A stretch of DNA of 64,000 bases from Mucilaginibacter corticis (GTDB lineage: Bacteria > Bacteroidota > Bacteroidia > Sphingobacteriales > Sphingobacteriaceae), in the NCBI RefSeq assembly GCF_007558865.1, contig NZ_VLPK01000001.1:62001-126000 (forward strand), written 5' to 3'. Within the stretch, counting starts at the first letter, position 1, and each line of letters opens with the position of its first letter. Positions 9,265 through 18,515 of the stretch are shown in pieces. A program made the position numbers and the translations under genes. Below the pieces are notes generated by a model. The model was not told the DNA's origin. It saw only the letters and a program-made list of their open reading frames with translations, and did no database searches.

Positions 9265-9682
9265 GAGTGAAACAGTATGGGTTTAAAAGTATATTGGTTT
9301 GGATAATAAAGTTACAATTATTTAAATACCCTGCTTAAAAACAGGCCTGCGTGTTTTGTAATAATTTGGATAGTTAGGATTTAGAGATTGCGATAAGAGC
9401 TTAGTGATCAGATCGATGCATTTCGTCCCTGCTTTTCTGCCTTTCGTCCCATTTGTTTCAGGGCTGTATAGTACGGGCCTATCTTGTACTAAATTAAACT
9501 TAAATGTTATGAAGCCAGTATGTATCTTACCCCTTAACCTCGTGTTGGTTATCTATTTACATCATATTAAAATTATCATTATTTATTTAACCCTATTTAA
9601 CATTTCAAGGGGTTGACATATTGATGCAATTGTCTACATTCGTTATACATCACAACTATAAACCATCTAAACCTCACAGTTA
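9265..9682. other. Divergent intergenic region, about 420 bp
   Basis: AT-rich spacer between the Gfo/Idh gene (minus) and the barrel gene (plus). Apart from the promoter at 9613-9642 I see no convincing gene, hairpin or repeat. A 70-codon frame at 9404-9616 has low-complexity hydrophobic content and is not supported. Confidence 0.5.
9613..9642 (+). promoter_or_regulatory. Bacteroidota-type promoter for the outer-membrane barrel gene
   Basis: TTG (9613-9615), a 19-nt spacer, then TACATTCG (9635-9642), one mismatch from TAnnTTTG. It lies about 40 bp before the ATG at 9683. Confidence 0.55.
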
Positions 9683-12415
9683 ATGCGTACTATACCTATG
9701 TCGTATGCAAACAAGCTGATTGTTTGTATCCTTTTTTCTTTGTTTTCTGCTGCGGCTTTTGCTCAAAGCAAGGCTTCTGTAAGCGGAAAAATTGTTGATT
9801 CGGCTTCAAAAGTACCGATAGAACATGCCACGGTGGCGATAGTCAGCGCCAAAGACACCTCGCTGATATCCTACACTTTAACGCAAAGCAACGGCGCTTT
9901 CAAACTTTCAGGATTGCCTGCGGGGATAGAAACCAGGCTGATCGTATCGGCCATGGGTTATACCGGTTACAGGAAAGCCTTCGTTTTCAAACCCGGCGAA
10001 ACTAAAAACCTGGAAACCATTCCTCTTCCTATCAGAACTTTAAGGGAAATTGTTATAAAAGGCGAACGGGTGCCCGTAGTGATAAAAAAAGACACGCTGG
10101 AGTTCAGTGCCGAAGCCTTTAAAACCAGGCCGAATGCCGTTGTTGAGGATCTGCTAAAACTACTGCCCGGTGTACAGATCAATATGGATGGCTCTATACT
10201 GATCAACGGCAAAACGGTTAGCAAGTTATTGATAGATGGTAAGCGTTTTTTTGGTGCCGACCCTACCATAGGCACCAAAAATCTTGATGCCGAACTGGTG
10301 GACAAAGTACAGATCTATGACGACCGTGAAGAAGATCCTGACCATAAACTGACCGACCTTGAAGTAAGTAAGATCATCAATCTTAAAATGAAAAGCAAGA
10401 TCAAAAAAAGCACCATTGGCAAGGTATATGGCGGCGAAGGCACACGGGACAGGTATGAAGCCGGCGGCATTGTGAGTACTTTTAGAGATACACTCCAAAT
10501 AAGTGTGATAGGGCTTACCAACAACTTAACCCGAACTGGTTTTTCTTCAAGCGAATTGTCAGGCATGGGTGGTTTTAACCGATCAGGCGGCAGTACGCAA
10601 TACGATGGTACATTTGGCGGAAACGGTGATGGTGGTATTGAACGGATGAGGTCTGCCGGTATCAACCTCAATAACGATTACGGCAAGAAGCTAAAAACCA
10701 ACTTCATGTACTTTTATTACAATTATGTAAAAGATTACAACAGCAAATCGTTAAACGAGCAAAACCTTAGCCAGACTTTACTGACCACTCAAAATGCCAA
10801 CATAAACCAACTAAGGCAAAGCAGGCATACAGGCAGTACATTAATTGAATGGGCGCCGGATACGGTACAAAAGATCAGGTTCGAGGCCCGCCTGGATATT
10901 TCGCCAACCAGCAGCGATGCCAACGGAACAACCAATACTTTTAACAGCCAGATACCCAATATAAGCAACCTGTTTACCAAAACATCAAGCATTAGCCAGG
11001 TGAACGAGTTTACAGACAATTTACTGTATTACCGCAAACTCAAAAAACCGGGCGCATCGCTTACCATCAATCAATCTTTAGATCTGAAAAATTCAGGGTC
11101 TGACGATTATAACTTTAACAACCTGCAATCATTCACTACTGATGTGCAATCATCATTGCTGGACAGGTATGCCAATACCATAGGCACTTATTATGTGGCC
11201 CAGCTTTCGGCAACTTATAATTATCCGTTCAGTAAAAAAGTAAGTAACGAGTTGTTGGTGCAATCAAGATATTTCGAAACATCAAGCAAACTGTCAACCT
11301 TCGACAAAAGCGCGGATGGTAACTACGATGCTTTCCTTGATGACCAAAGTAATAACCAGTTGAGAAATCATTTTATCGAGAACGTGCGGAACACGGTAAG
11401 CATCCAGATCAAAAAATCTATGTTAAAGCTGGGCGTTGACCTTGAGCTGCAGCAGCTAACAGATAATTTTCATAATACCACCACTCCAACATCAACCAAG
11501 TATTATAATTACCTGTTCCCCATTATAAGGTTTAACGCTAAGGATTTCTCTATCAATTATTATGAGCAGGCTAACCCGCCCGTTTTCACCCAAATATCGC
11601 CTATCACACAGCAAATAAGCCCTACCTATACCTTAACTGGCAACCCTAACTTAACGGCAGGACTTGAGCGTCATTTAAATTTTAATTATTATTCTTATAA
11701 TAATGATAAGCAATCTTATATCAGCATGTGGGCCAATGGTACTGTGGCCAGCAATAACTCAGTACAGGTGCAAACCAAGGATGATAACGGCTTTGTAACC
11801 GCAACCTACGCCAATAAAAATGGGGGCTGGAGGGCATACATGGGCATAGAAGGTGGTAAACAATACAAAAAATCGCAAACCTGGCAGGTAAGCCTTAATA
11901 CCGGGGCATATGGTAACTATAACCAAACCGCGTTTTACTTTAACGGCGATGGCGGAACCCAGTTTAATTACGGCATAACTGCCGGGCAAAACATCGGTAT
12001 TAATTATAAATCTATCGCAAACCTGAGTACTACTTATTATTTAACCGCTAACCTAACTAATTATAAAGGGGTTGATTATCCTTCTGTTACTTTTTTACAC
12101 CATACTGTAACTTCTGTAGCATCTGTAAACTGGCCCAAAAATTTGATCTTTGATCTGCAATACCGCTATAATTACAATCCGCAAATACCTGCCGGGTTTT
12201 CCAGAAACATTAACGTGCTTAACATGGCAGAAACATTTATGTTTTTAAAGCAGAACCGGGCGCAATTTAAACTATCTGTTTATGACCTGTTTGACCAAAA
12301 CACATCAAACTACCGCTACGCCGCAAATAATTCGGTTACAACAGGCCAAAATCAGATCTTAAAACGGTATTTCTTATTAACATTTCAGTATAAGATCAAC
12401 ACGATTAAAAAGTAA
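9683..12415 (+). CDS. TonB-receptor-like outer-membrane beta-barrel protein (OMP_b-brl_3 family)
   Basis: 910 residues with a signal peptide ending AAAFAQ (about 28). Order: a carboxypeptidase-regulatory-like beta-sandwich (about 30-115), a plug-like domain (about 120-230, with VEDLLKLLPGVQINMDGSI and LLIDGKRFFG), then a long barrel of the OMP_b-brl_3 type to the C-terminus. A second in-frame ATG at 9698 would also give a signal peptide. No SusD partner follows, which suggests uptake or assembly of something other than a polysaccharide; the ligand is unknown. It is divergent from the glycan genes. Confidence 0.85.
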   Translation: MRTIPMSYANKLIVCILFSLFSAAAFAQSKASVSGKIVDSASKVPIEHATVAIVSAKDTSLISYTLTQSNGAFKLSGLPAGIETRLIVSAMGYTGYRKAFVFKPGETKNLETIPLPIRTLREIVIKGERVPVVIKKDTLEFSAEAFKTRPNAVVEDLLKLLPGVQINMDGSILINGKTVSKLLIDGKRFFGADPTIGTKNLDAELVDKVQIYDDREEDPDHKLTDLEVSKIINLKMKSKIKKSTIGKVYGGEGTRDRYEAGGIVSTFRDTLQISVIGLTNNLTRTGFSSSELSGMGGFNRSGGSTQYDGTFGGNGDGGIERMRSAGINLNNDYGKKLKTNFMYFYYNYVKDYNSKSLNEQNLSQTLLTTQNANINQLRQSRHTGSTLIEWAPDTVQKIRFEARLDISPTSSDANGTTNTFNSQIPNISNLFTKTSSISQVNEFTDNLLYYRKLKKPGASLTINQSLDLKNSGSDDYNFNNLQSFTTDVQSSLLDRYANTIGTYYVAQLSATYNYPFSKKVSNELLVQSRYFETSSKLSTFDKSADGNYDAFLDDQSNNQLRNHFIENVRNTVSIQIKKSMLKLGVDLELQQLTDNFHNTTTPTSTKYYNYLFPIIRFNAKDFSINYYEQANPPVFTQISPITQQISPTYTLTGNPNLTAGLERHLNFNYYSYNNDKQSYISMWANGTVASNNSVQVQTKDDNGFVTATYANKNGGWRAYMGIEGGKQYKKSQTWQVSLNTGAYGNYNQTAFYFNGDGGTQFNYGITAGQNIGINYKSIANLSTTYYLTANLTNYKGVDYPSVTFLHHTVTSVASVNWPKNLIFDLQYRYNYNPQIPAGFSRNINVLNMAETFMFLKQNRAQFKLSVYDLFDQNTSNYRYAANNSVTTGQNQILKRYFLLTFQYKINTIKK

Positions 12416-12471
12416 TAGTTGATAAAGTTTAGTAGTATACAAAGCAAAAACGGTGCGCCATAAAATTTTTA

Positions 12472-12479
12472 TACCTTTG
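12472..12479 (+). promoter_or_regulatory. -7 element TACCTTTG upstream of small barrel gene
   Basis: An exact TAnnTTTG match about 90 bp before the ATG at 12567. No good -33 TTG is visible at the expected distance. Confidence 0.45.
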
Positions 12480-12566
12480 GCGTTTGTATTACATAAACTG
12501 TAATAGATTAACTTTTTTGCCGTTACACTACTTAATTATCAATCTATATCATCAAATCTAAACACA

Positions 12567-13121
12567 ATGAAAACCAAAACACCAAAATTATTTATCACCG
12601 TTTTTGCAGCTTTCACTTTATTTATTTGCAGCAACGCTAAAGCACAATCTACAGAAAAAAGCAACCTTCGCTTCGGTATCGGGATAGATGGTTTGTTACC
12701 TGTTGGCGATCTTTCAAACACCGAAAATTTTGCCTTAGGTATTACCCCAAGGTTACAATACAGATTGTCAAGCACCGTGTCTTTAACTTTAACCAGCGGT
12801 CTTTACCATTTTTTCCCAAAATCGGTAACAATTTTTGATCTTAACAACAATCCTATAGGAACTGCTAAATACAAATCTGATATCATCCCGGTAAAAGCCG
12901 GCGCTAAATTTTTCCTAAACGAGAATATTTATTTTGGCGCAGAAGGCGGCGCGGGTTTCCAGGTAGCTGAAGGCGGCGGACCGGTTGCCCTGATCCTTGC
13001 ACCGGGTATAGGCTATGCCAACAAGAAATGGGACATCAATGCCCGTTATGAAGACTTTACCAGCAACGGCCATAGTTCAGGCGTTGTAGGCTTGCGTATA
13101 GCTTATGGCTTTGGTTTGTAA
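12567..13121 (+). CDS. Small outer-membrane beta-barrel protein
   Basis: 184 residues with a signal peptide ending SNAKAQ. The mature part has amphipathic beta strands typical of eight-stranded OmpA/OmpW-like porins (FGIGIDGLLPVGDLS, VKAGAKFFLNENIYFGAEGG) and ends in an aromatic strand, GLRIAYGFGL. It is a paralog of the barrels at 36181 and 36802, which share the GLPVGD-like first strand and the FxPxKAGxKYxF-type segment. It is monocistronic, with its own -7 box and a strong terminator. Function unknown. Confidence 0.8.
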   Translation: MKTKTPKLFITVFAAFTLFICSNAKAQSTEKSNLRFGIGIDGLLPVGDLSNTENFALGITPRLQYRLSSTVSLTLTSGLYHFFPKSVTIFDLNNNPIGTAKYKSDIIPVKAGAKFFLNENIYFGAEGGAGFQVAEGGGPVALILAPGIGYANKKWDINARYEDFTSNGHSSGVVGLRIAYGFGL

Positions 13122-13137
13122 ACTAAAGTTATTTCAT

Positions 13138-13170
13138 AAAAAAGGCCAACCGGTGGGTTGGCCTTTTTTA
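13138..13170. terminator. Bidirectional rho-independent terminator
   Basis: AAAGGCCAACC (13141-13151), loop GGTG, GGTTGGCCTTT (13156-13166): an 11-bp perfect stem preceded by an A-run and followed by a T-run. It sits between two convergent genes, so it can serve both. Confidence 0.88.
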
Positions 13171-13209
13171 TGGTGTTAAGCTATGATATTTGATAGTATG
13201 GCCTGTTGT

Positions 13210-14232
13210 TTAAAACCGTTTCAGCACTTTCCTGCCCAGATCATAAGTAACCCTGAAAACTTCCTGGTTATCATTAAATTGCCCCGGCGAAAAATGGAAA
13301 CTGGCAACAAACTGCCCTTTTATCCTGTCAAACAAAAATGGTGTCCAGCTTAGATCTATACGGTTATAGGTTGGTTTTGAATAGTACGAATCGCCATATT
13401 CAATGGTACTACCCTGCCCGCGGTAAAACTCTTCGTACAGGCCAAATCTATGGTAACCCAGATAGGCGGCAAATACAAACCCTAAAGGTTTTTTAAAGCC
13501 ATCTACCCCGCGTTCGCGCTGTAATGACATTAAGCCGCCTGCCTCGATGGTCAGCGAGTCTAAAACCGTTTTATGGCTAAAATCAAGCCCTAGTTTCACT
13601 TCGCCGCCGCCGTTATCATTTATATGATCATTGGCTACAGTTATCTCCGCACCGGCATCATGCATCAGGAAAAAATAATGCGATACATAAAATGGCCCGT
13701 AAGGATTGGGGCTATATTTTCCTGAAAAGCCGAATAAAAACTGCTCGCGCTGTGTAGTGGTTTGCCTGCTTACCCAATCAATCCAGCCGGTTTCTGTAAA
13801 CCCGGCGGTTTGGTAACGTGCCAATAAACCTTGAATATTTGGGCGATAATATTGTAAAGTATCATTCAACAAAGCCCGCGGATAATCGCTCAGCAAACCC
13901 TCACGCGGAAATTCGCCTGCATAAAACTGCCATTTAGCACTTTGAAACTTATAATAAGCAACCGGGTCAACCTTGCCAAAAAACGGGATTGCGCCAAACT
14001 CATGCAGTGCATTTGCGCCCACAATAAAGCTGTTAAGGCTATCAAGGTGCAAGCCAAAATCAAGCGTGGTGCGTGTGCCCGAATAGGTGCGTGAGCGGGG
14101 CACAAAAGCTTTGTATTCGCGGTTGTCTAAAAACCCCAGACCGTTAAAATTAACATCTAAAGTTTGCTGGGCCAATGCCGCTGTACTTGTAATTACCGAA
14201 ATAATAAAGAGTAGGTAAACCTTTTTAATCAT
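13210..14232 (-). CDS. Predicted outer-membrane beta-barrel protein, unknown function
   Basis: I use the internal ATG (14230-14232), giving 340 residues starting MIKKVYLLFIISV, with a signal peptide ending AALAQ. The remainder is rich in alternating aromatic/polar strands (YKFQSAKWQFYAGEF, GKYSPNPYGPFYVSHYFF) and ends with the strand FRVTYDLGRKVLKRF, consistent with a barrel. The start is 7 bp after the stop of the GT39 gene, so the two are co-transcribed. The link to a mannosyltransferase-like enzyme suggests a cell-envelope glycan role, but I do not recognise a named family. Confidence 0.7.
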   Translation of the reverse strand: MIKKVYLLFIISVITSTAALAQQTLDVNFNGLGFLDNREYKAFVPRSRTYSGTRTTLDFGLHLDSLNSFIVGANALHEFGAIPFFGKVDPVAYYKFQSAKWQFYAGEFPREGLLSDYPRALLNDTLQYYRPNIQGLLARYQTAGFTETGWIDWVSRQTTTQREQFLFGFSGKYSPNPYGPFYVSHYFFLMHDAGAEITVANDHINDNGGGEVKLGLDFSHKTVLDSLTIEAGGLMSLQRERGVDGFKKPLGFVFAAYLGYHRFGLYEEFYRGQGSTIEYGDSYYSKPTYNRIDLSWTPFLFDRIKGQFVASFHFSPGQFNDNQEVFRVTYDLGRKVLKRF

Positions 14233-14239
14233 AGATAAA

Positions 14240-15955
14240 TTATTTAATTTCAAGATCGATGATCCTGCTGTTTTTGCTCCCTAAAAATGGTGTGGTACGT
14301 AATGAAAACATCAGTTCATATTTACCTTTTGTTTCAGGAACAATCATGTGAAACTTATAGTGTGTGCTCTCGCCGGGTTTTAAAACAATACTATTAAAAT
14401 CGTCGCCGCTTTTACGCGCATACATCATCCCTTTGATGGTAAAAAAGCACGCGCCCATAACCACTTCGTTTTGCGCGCCTTTGTTACTAAAATCCACGGT
14501 GTAAGGATATGGATTTGCGATGGTTAAATCAATAGCCGTTTCCTCACCCGCAAGTAAATTTAAATGGGTTTGTGCCGTAGTGATCGTTATCTTTTGATAA
14601 GTGCGTACATCATTAACCCATTTGCCATACCAGTTACCTGCTTTTATCTTTATGCTATCGGTAATTGTTGGGTTATTAATATTGGTAAGATAAAAGGCAC
14701 GCTTGTGCTGCATATCGTCTTCAATAGGCCAGATATCGTATTGTGTTTGCCGGTAATAACGCGAATCGTATGAGAATGCTTTTAAACTGTTGGTGTAGTA
14801 GTTGTATTTTGACGGATTTTGAAAACCGTTCTCCATGATCACATAATTATCCCCGGCTTTTTGTTTTATAACACCTGCCCACTCTTTAAAGCCATAATAG
14901 CTTTTTATCTGTCCGATCTGGGTAATTACCGGCCAGGCGAACAATACCCCCATACGTAAGGTAACAATAAATGCCACATTAATAATGGCTACCGTATTAA
15001 ACCATTTTGGAACGTTGGCCAATTGTTTAAAACGGATCAGCGCCAGCATAACTAATGATGCAAAAGCGATCAGCGTCCAGTGCGGTTGTGCCTCGCCCCT
15101 GAAAGTTGAGAAAAAGAAAAACGCAAAGGTCCCTATCCCGTTTACTAACAAGCAACGGATGAAAGCATCTTTTATCTTGATAGTAAAGGCCGAATAAAAC
15201 ACAAACCAACCGATAACAGGCCCGGCCATTAATAATTGACCCGGGATATATAGGTAACTATTTTCGGGATTATAGATCTTTACCGCCTGCTCATACAAGT
15301 GATAATTTACAGACGGGTAACCATGTGCAGCCTGCCATAAAATATGCGGGATATATAGTATCGCCGCGAATATGGCGATTGCCCAGAATGTCGGCCGTTT
15401 TAACAATTTGATATTGCTGATCACCGTAAAGCTTATCAGCAGTACAGCATGGTATTTACTGTACAGCATAAAAGCTACTACCACGCCTAATATCAGCGCC
15501 AGCGTCCAACTGTCTTCATCAATATACTTCTGGTAGAAATAATAGAACAGCACAGCGGAGAAAAACAAAGGCGCATCGGGCGTGGTGGTAAAGCCGTAAA
15601 TATGGAATATGAAGGTTCCGGATATTACCAGGATGAATGCCCACACATTTACCGCGTATTTTTTAAGAATGAGCCACAATACATAGATACTCGCGGTACT
15701 GGTAAGCACAGTCATGAGCCGCAGCCCCAGCTCGTTGTGCATAATGCTGTCGCCAATGCGGATAAACAGGGCCACCATTGGCGGGTGGTCAAAGTACCCC
15801 CAGTCTAAAAACCGCGAATACATCCAGTAATAAGCCTCGTCGGCGTGGACCTCTAATGTGTAGGCTTGTATGGCGTTTAAAATCGTCCAGCACAACAAAA
15901 AATACCAAATGGGTTTGTTGGTTTGTTCTGCTTTTTGTGTGGACGATGATAACAT
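14240..15955 (-). CDS. GT39/ArnT-like integral-membrane glycosyltransferase
   Basis: 571 residues from the ATG at 15953-15955. An upstream TTG start (15979) is excluded because it overlaps a -7 promoter box. The dolichyl-phosphate-mannose-mannosyltransferase signature is present: an acidic first loop with HADEAYYWMYSRFLDWGYFDHPP, followed by about 10-12 transmembrane helices, then a soluble beta-rich C-terminal domain (about 430-571). Such enzymes move a sugar from a polyprenyl phosphate donor onto lipid A, proteins or other acceptors at the periplasmic face. It is followed closely by a barrel gene. Donor and acceptor cannot be read from sequence. Confidence 0.83.
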   Translation of the reverse strand: MLSSSTQKAEQTNKPIWYFLLCWTILNAIQAYTLEVHADEAYYWMYSRFLDWGYFDHPPMVALFIRIGDSIMHNELGLRLMTVLTSTASIYVLWLILKKYAVNVWAFILVISGTFIFHIYGFTTTPDAPLFFSAVLFYYFYQKYIDEDSWTLALILGVVVAFMLYSKYHAVLLISFTVISNIKLLKRPTFWAIAIFAAILYIPHILWQAAHGYPSVNYHLYEQAVKIYNPENSYLYIPGQLLMAGPVIGWFVFYSAFTIKIKDAFIRCLLVNGIGTFAFFFFSTFRGEAQPHWTLIAFASLVMLALIRFKQLANVPKWFNTVAIINVAFIVTLRMGVLFAWPVITQIGQIKSYYGFKEWAGVIKQKAGDNYVIMENGFQNPSKYNYYTNSLKAFSYDSRYYRQTQYDIWPIEDDMQHKRAFYLTNINNPTITDSIKIKAGNWYGKWVNDVRTYQKITITTAQTHLNLLAGEETAIDLTIANPYPYTVDFSNKGAQNEVVMGACFFTIKGMMYARKSGDDFNSIVLKPGESTHYKFHMIVPETKGKYELMFSLRTTPFLGSKNSRIIDLEIK

Positions 15956-15976
15956 TAAACGAATAGATTCAGCCTG

Positions 15977-15984
15977 CAAAGGTA
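15977..15984 (-). promoter_or_regulatory. -7 element TACCTTTG for the GT39 gene
   Basis: On the minus strand an exact TAnnTTTG box lies 22 bp before the ATG at 15955. It covers the alternative TTG start codon, which therefore cannot be translated from this promoter; this decides the start. Confidence 0.55.
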
Positions 15985-16053
15985 TACAAATAATTGCTGT
16001 GCCCTAATAAATGAATTTGCGGATAAGCCTTACATTAGCCAAAATTTTAAATC

Positions 16054-16512
16054 ATGACCAAAGCAATTGAAATTGTGAAGTTACCCCGGGTGCATTTGCT
16101 TGATGTAGTAAAAGACCTGAGCATTGAACAGTTAAACCACATCCCCGAAGGCTTTAACAATAACATTATCTGGAACCTGGCCCACATTGTAGCTACCCAG
16201 CAAAACATTTGCTACAAACGCGCGGGTTTAGATATCACCATTGAAGAACGATTTTTCACTCCGTTTTTATCCGGCACAAAACCTGAAAAATTTATTGATG
16301 CAGCCGATGTAGAGATCATAAAGGGTTTATTCTTCTCCACCCTCGACCAGTTAGAAGCTGATCTGCACAACGGCAAATTCACCAGCTATACATCGTGGAC
16401 AACCCGTTACGGTAACGCCATTAACAGCGGCGAAGAAGCCGTAGCGTTTTTACCTTTTCATGAGGGATTGCATACCGGGTATATTTGGGCTTTGAAACGG
16501 TTAGCCCCCTAA
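16054..16512 (+). CDS. DinB-like four-helix protein (DinB_2 superfamily)
   Basis: 152 residues, close to the usual length of DinB/YfiT-like proteins. It shows the family's spaced metal-ligand histidines: H44 in WNLAHIVATQQ near the N-terminus, and H136 and H140 in FHEGLHTGYIWAL at the C-terminus. Members are cytoplasmic four-helix bundles binding Zn or Ni; some are thiol-dependent S-transferases and many are uncharacterised. It is monocistronic and followed by a G/C-rich hairpin repeat. Enzymatic activity is not deducible. Confidence 0.78.
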   Translation: MTKAIEIVKLPRVHLLDVVKDLSIEQLNHIPEGFNNNIIWNLAHIVATQQNICYKRAGLDITIEERFFTPFLSGTKPEKFIDAADVEIIKGLFFSTLDQLEADLHNGKFTSYTSWTTRYGNAINSGEEAVAFLPFHEGLHTGYIWALKRLAP

Positions 16513-16530
16513 CCCCCTGAAGGGGGAATG
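16503..16530. repeat. C-rich/G-rich dispersed hairpin at the end of the DinB gene
   Basis: CCCCC and GGGGG pair around TGAA at about 16511-16525, starting within the stop region of the DinB gene. It is similar in style to the hairpin at 3819-3835. It may act as a weak terminator. Confidence 0.5.
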
Positions 16531-16601
16531 ATAGCGTGTTATATCTTATCCCGCGCGTCATTGAAAAAACGGAACAGAGGGGTATACTCGTTAAAGAGCA
16601 T

Positions 16602-16722
16602 AAAGGCCCGCCAATTCGCCGGGCCGGGAGTCTGGCCTTGTGCGGATGAAGCGATCGAATTGGCTTGATGTTTGGTTACTTTGCATCTAAGGTAAAGTAA
16701 CTGGCCTTAGCGGCCAAGAGCG
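16602..16722 (+). repeat. Structured dispersed element, copy 1
   Basis: Homologous to the element at 38526-38648. In order: AAAGGCC; a long-range stem arm GCCAATTCG (16610-16618); the conserved block GGGCCGGGAGTCTGGCC; the pairing arm CGAATTGGC (16656-16664, nine perfect pairs); then TTGATG; the hairpin GTTACTTT (16675-16682)/AAAGTAAC (16694-16701); and CCTTAGCGGCCAAGAGCG. The stem sequence differs from the other copies but remains paired. It has no coding capacity. Confidence 0.7.
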
Positions 16723-16753
16723 TCACCAAAAGATAAATTAATAGTTATGTCCT

Positions 16754-16785
16754 ACGTAGAGATTGCTTCGTTCCTCGCAATGACG
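16754..16785. repeat. Dispersed repeat of the GATTGCTTCGTTCC type
   Basis: The segment GAGATTGCTTCGTTCCTCGC followed by AATGACGC matches a short palindromic repeat word common in many bacterial genomes (ATTGC/GCAAT stem). Together with the structured element before it and the terminator after it, it accounts for most of the 16513-16869 gap. Confidence 0.45.
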
Positions 16786-16794
16786 CACGGATAA

Positions 16795-16826
16795 TAAAAA
16801 GCAAAAGCCCGGCATAACCGGGCTTC
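16795..16826 (-). terminator. Terminator of sucAB
   Basis: AAGCCCGG (16805-16812), loop CATAA, CCGGGCTT (16818-16825). On the minus strand the stem is followed by TTTTGCTTTTTATT. It lies 44 bp past the sucB stop. Confidence 0.85.
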
Positions 16827-16869
16827 CATATTTTAAAGTCTCCCCTTCCGGGGAGATTTAGAGTAGACA

Positions 16870-18423
16870 TTACACCCCTAACAACAATCTTGCAGGGTCT
16901 TCCAGTAATTGTTTAACCCTTACCAGGAAGCTAACAGATTCGCGGCCGTCAACAATGCGGTGATCGTATGATAATGCTACATACATCATCGGGCGGATAA
17001 CCACCTGTCCGTTTACTGCTACCGGGCGCTCAATAATATTGTGCATACCCAGGATAGCCGATTGCGGCGAGTTGATGATAGGTGTTGACAGCATAGAACC
17101 AAACACACCACCGTTGGTGATAGTAAATGTTCCGCCGGTCATTTCTTCTAATGATAATTTATTGTCGCGGGCCTTACCAGCTAACGCTACTACTGCTTTT
17201 TCAATTTCAGCAAGGCTCATGGCATCCGCGTTACGGATCACCGGAACAACCAAACCTTTTGGTGCAGATACGGCTATAGAGATATCGGCAAAGTTACTGT
17301 ATACCACTTCTTCACCCTCAATACGTGCGCCAACTGCAGGCCAGTCTTTCAAGGCCTCGGTCACCGCCTTGGTAAAGAACGACATAAAGCCTAAGCCAAC
17401 ACCGTGTTTTTCTTTAAACTTATCTTTGTACTTGCTGCGGATCTCCATTATAGGCGACATATCTACTTCGTTAAAAGTAGTCAGCATGGCGGTTTCGTTT
17501 TTAACGGAAACCAAACGTTTGGCAACCGTCTTACGTAACGGCGACATCCTTTCGCGGCGCTCGCTTCTTTCGCCCGCTTTTACCGGTGGTGCTACAGGTG
17601 CGGCAGCCGGAGCTGCTTGTGCGGCAGCGGCTGCAACAGCCGTGCGGGTTTGCGGATTTTCAGACACCTTATCAATAGATAACGCGTCTTCTTTGGTGAT
17701 ACGTCCGTTTACGCCTGTACCGCTAACGGCGGCAGCGTCAACGCCTTTTTCTGCCAATATTTTTGCAGCAGCAGGTGATGGTGTGCCCGATGCATAATTT
17801 ACAGCTTTCTCGGCAGCAACGGCAACAGGTGCAGCTTCTGCTTTAGCAGCAGGCGCGGCATCGGTTTTTACAGCTGCGCCAGCGCCTTCAATAGAGCAAA
17901 CAACAGCACCAATGGCTAATACATCGCCTTCTTTAGCTATTGTTTTTAATACGCCCGCCTTCTCAGCAGTAAGCTCAAAAGTAGCTTTGTCTGATTCCAG
18001 CTCGGCAAGGGCTTCATCCATTTTTACGGTATCGCCGTCTTTTTTCAACCACCTTGATAAGGTTACCTCCGTGATCGATTCGCCAACCGGCGGAACCTTT
18101 ATTTCTAAACTCGTTTTTTGATCGGCTACCGGTGCGGCTTCCGCTTTTGACGCGGCGGCTTCTACAGGTGCAGCAGGCGCGGCGTTACCGCCTTCGTAAA
18201 TAGCACCAACAACAGCGCCAATGGCCAGTACATCGCCTTCTTTGGCTATTGTTTTTAATACGCCCGCTTTCTCGGCAGTAAGCTCAAAAGTAGCTTTATC
18301 AGATTCCAGCTCGGCAATAGCCTCGTCCATTTTTACGGTATCGCCGTCCTTTTTCAGCCACCTTGATACTGTTACTTCTGTAATTGACTCGCCAACCGGC
18401 GGAACTTTAATTTCTAAACTCAT
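16870..18423 (-). CDS. sucB: 2-oxoglutarate dehydrogenase E2 (dihydrolipoyl succinyltransferase) with two lipoyl domains
   Basis: 517 residues; transfers the succinyl group to CoA in the 2-oxoglutarate dehydrogenase complex of the TCA cycle. Two near-identical lipoyl domains are present (about 2-75 and 105-178), with lipoyl lysines K43 and K146 in ESDKATFEL. They are separated by Ala/Pro-rich linkers. Then come the E1/E3-binding domain (about 215-255, [16 protein letters not shown]) and the catalytic domain, with [10 protein letters not shown] carrying the active-site His and Asp. Most OdhB/SucB proteins have one lipoyl domain. It lies 92 bp downstream of sucA in the same direction. E3 is not in the window. 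Confidence 0.95.
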   Translation of the reverse strand: MSLEIKVPPVGESITEVTVSRWLKKDGDTVKMDEAIAELESDKATFELTAEKAGVLKTIAKEGDVLAIGAVVGAIYEGGNAAPAAPVEAAASKAEAAPVADQKTSLEIKVPPVGESITEVTLSRWLKKDGDTVKMDEALAELESDKATFELTAEKAGVLKTIAKEGDVLAIGAVVCSIEGAGAAVKTDAAPAAKAEAAPVAVAAEKAVNYASGTPSPAAAKILAEKGVDAAAVSGTGVNGRITKEDALSIDKVSENPQTRTAVAAAAAQAAPAAAPVAPPVKAGERSERRERMSPLRKTVAKRLVSVKNETAMLTTFNEVDMSPIMEIRSKYKDKFKEKHGVGLGFMSFFTKAVTEALKDWPAVGARIEGEEVVYSNFADISIAVSAPKGLVVPVIRNADAMSLAEIEKAVVALAGKARDNKLSLEEMTGGTFTITNGGVFGSMLSTPIINSPQSAILGMHNIIERPVAVNGQVVIRPMMYVALSYDHRIVDGRESVSFLVRVKQLLEDPARLLLGV

Positions 18424-18515
18424 TTTAGGTTAGTTGTAATTTTTCATATAGGTTATAGTGGCAGTTTGGTGTGGCGTGATCTGCTCGAACCACAACACGC
18501 GTCACCCGCCACAGA

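Noticed and set aside
9404..9616. 70-codon open frame upstream of the barrel gene
   Set aside because: Low-complexity hydrophobic sequence running into the promoter; no sign of selection or a start signal.
17039..17797. 252-residue plus-strand open frame over sucB
   Set aside because: It is the antisense shadow of the Ala-rich sucB gene; composition is low-complexity Ser/Ala/Pro and it has no family features.
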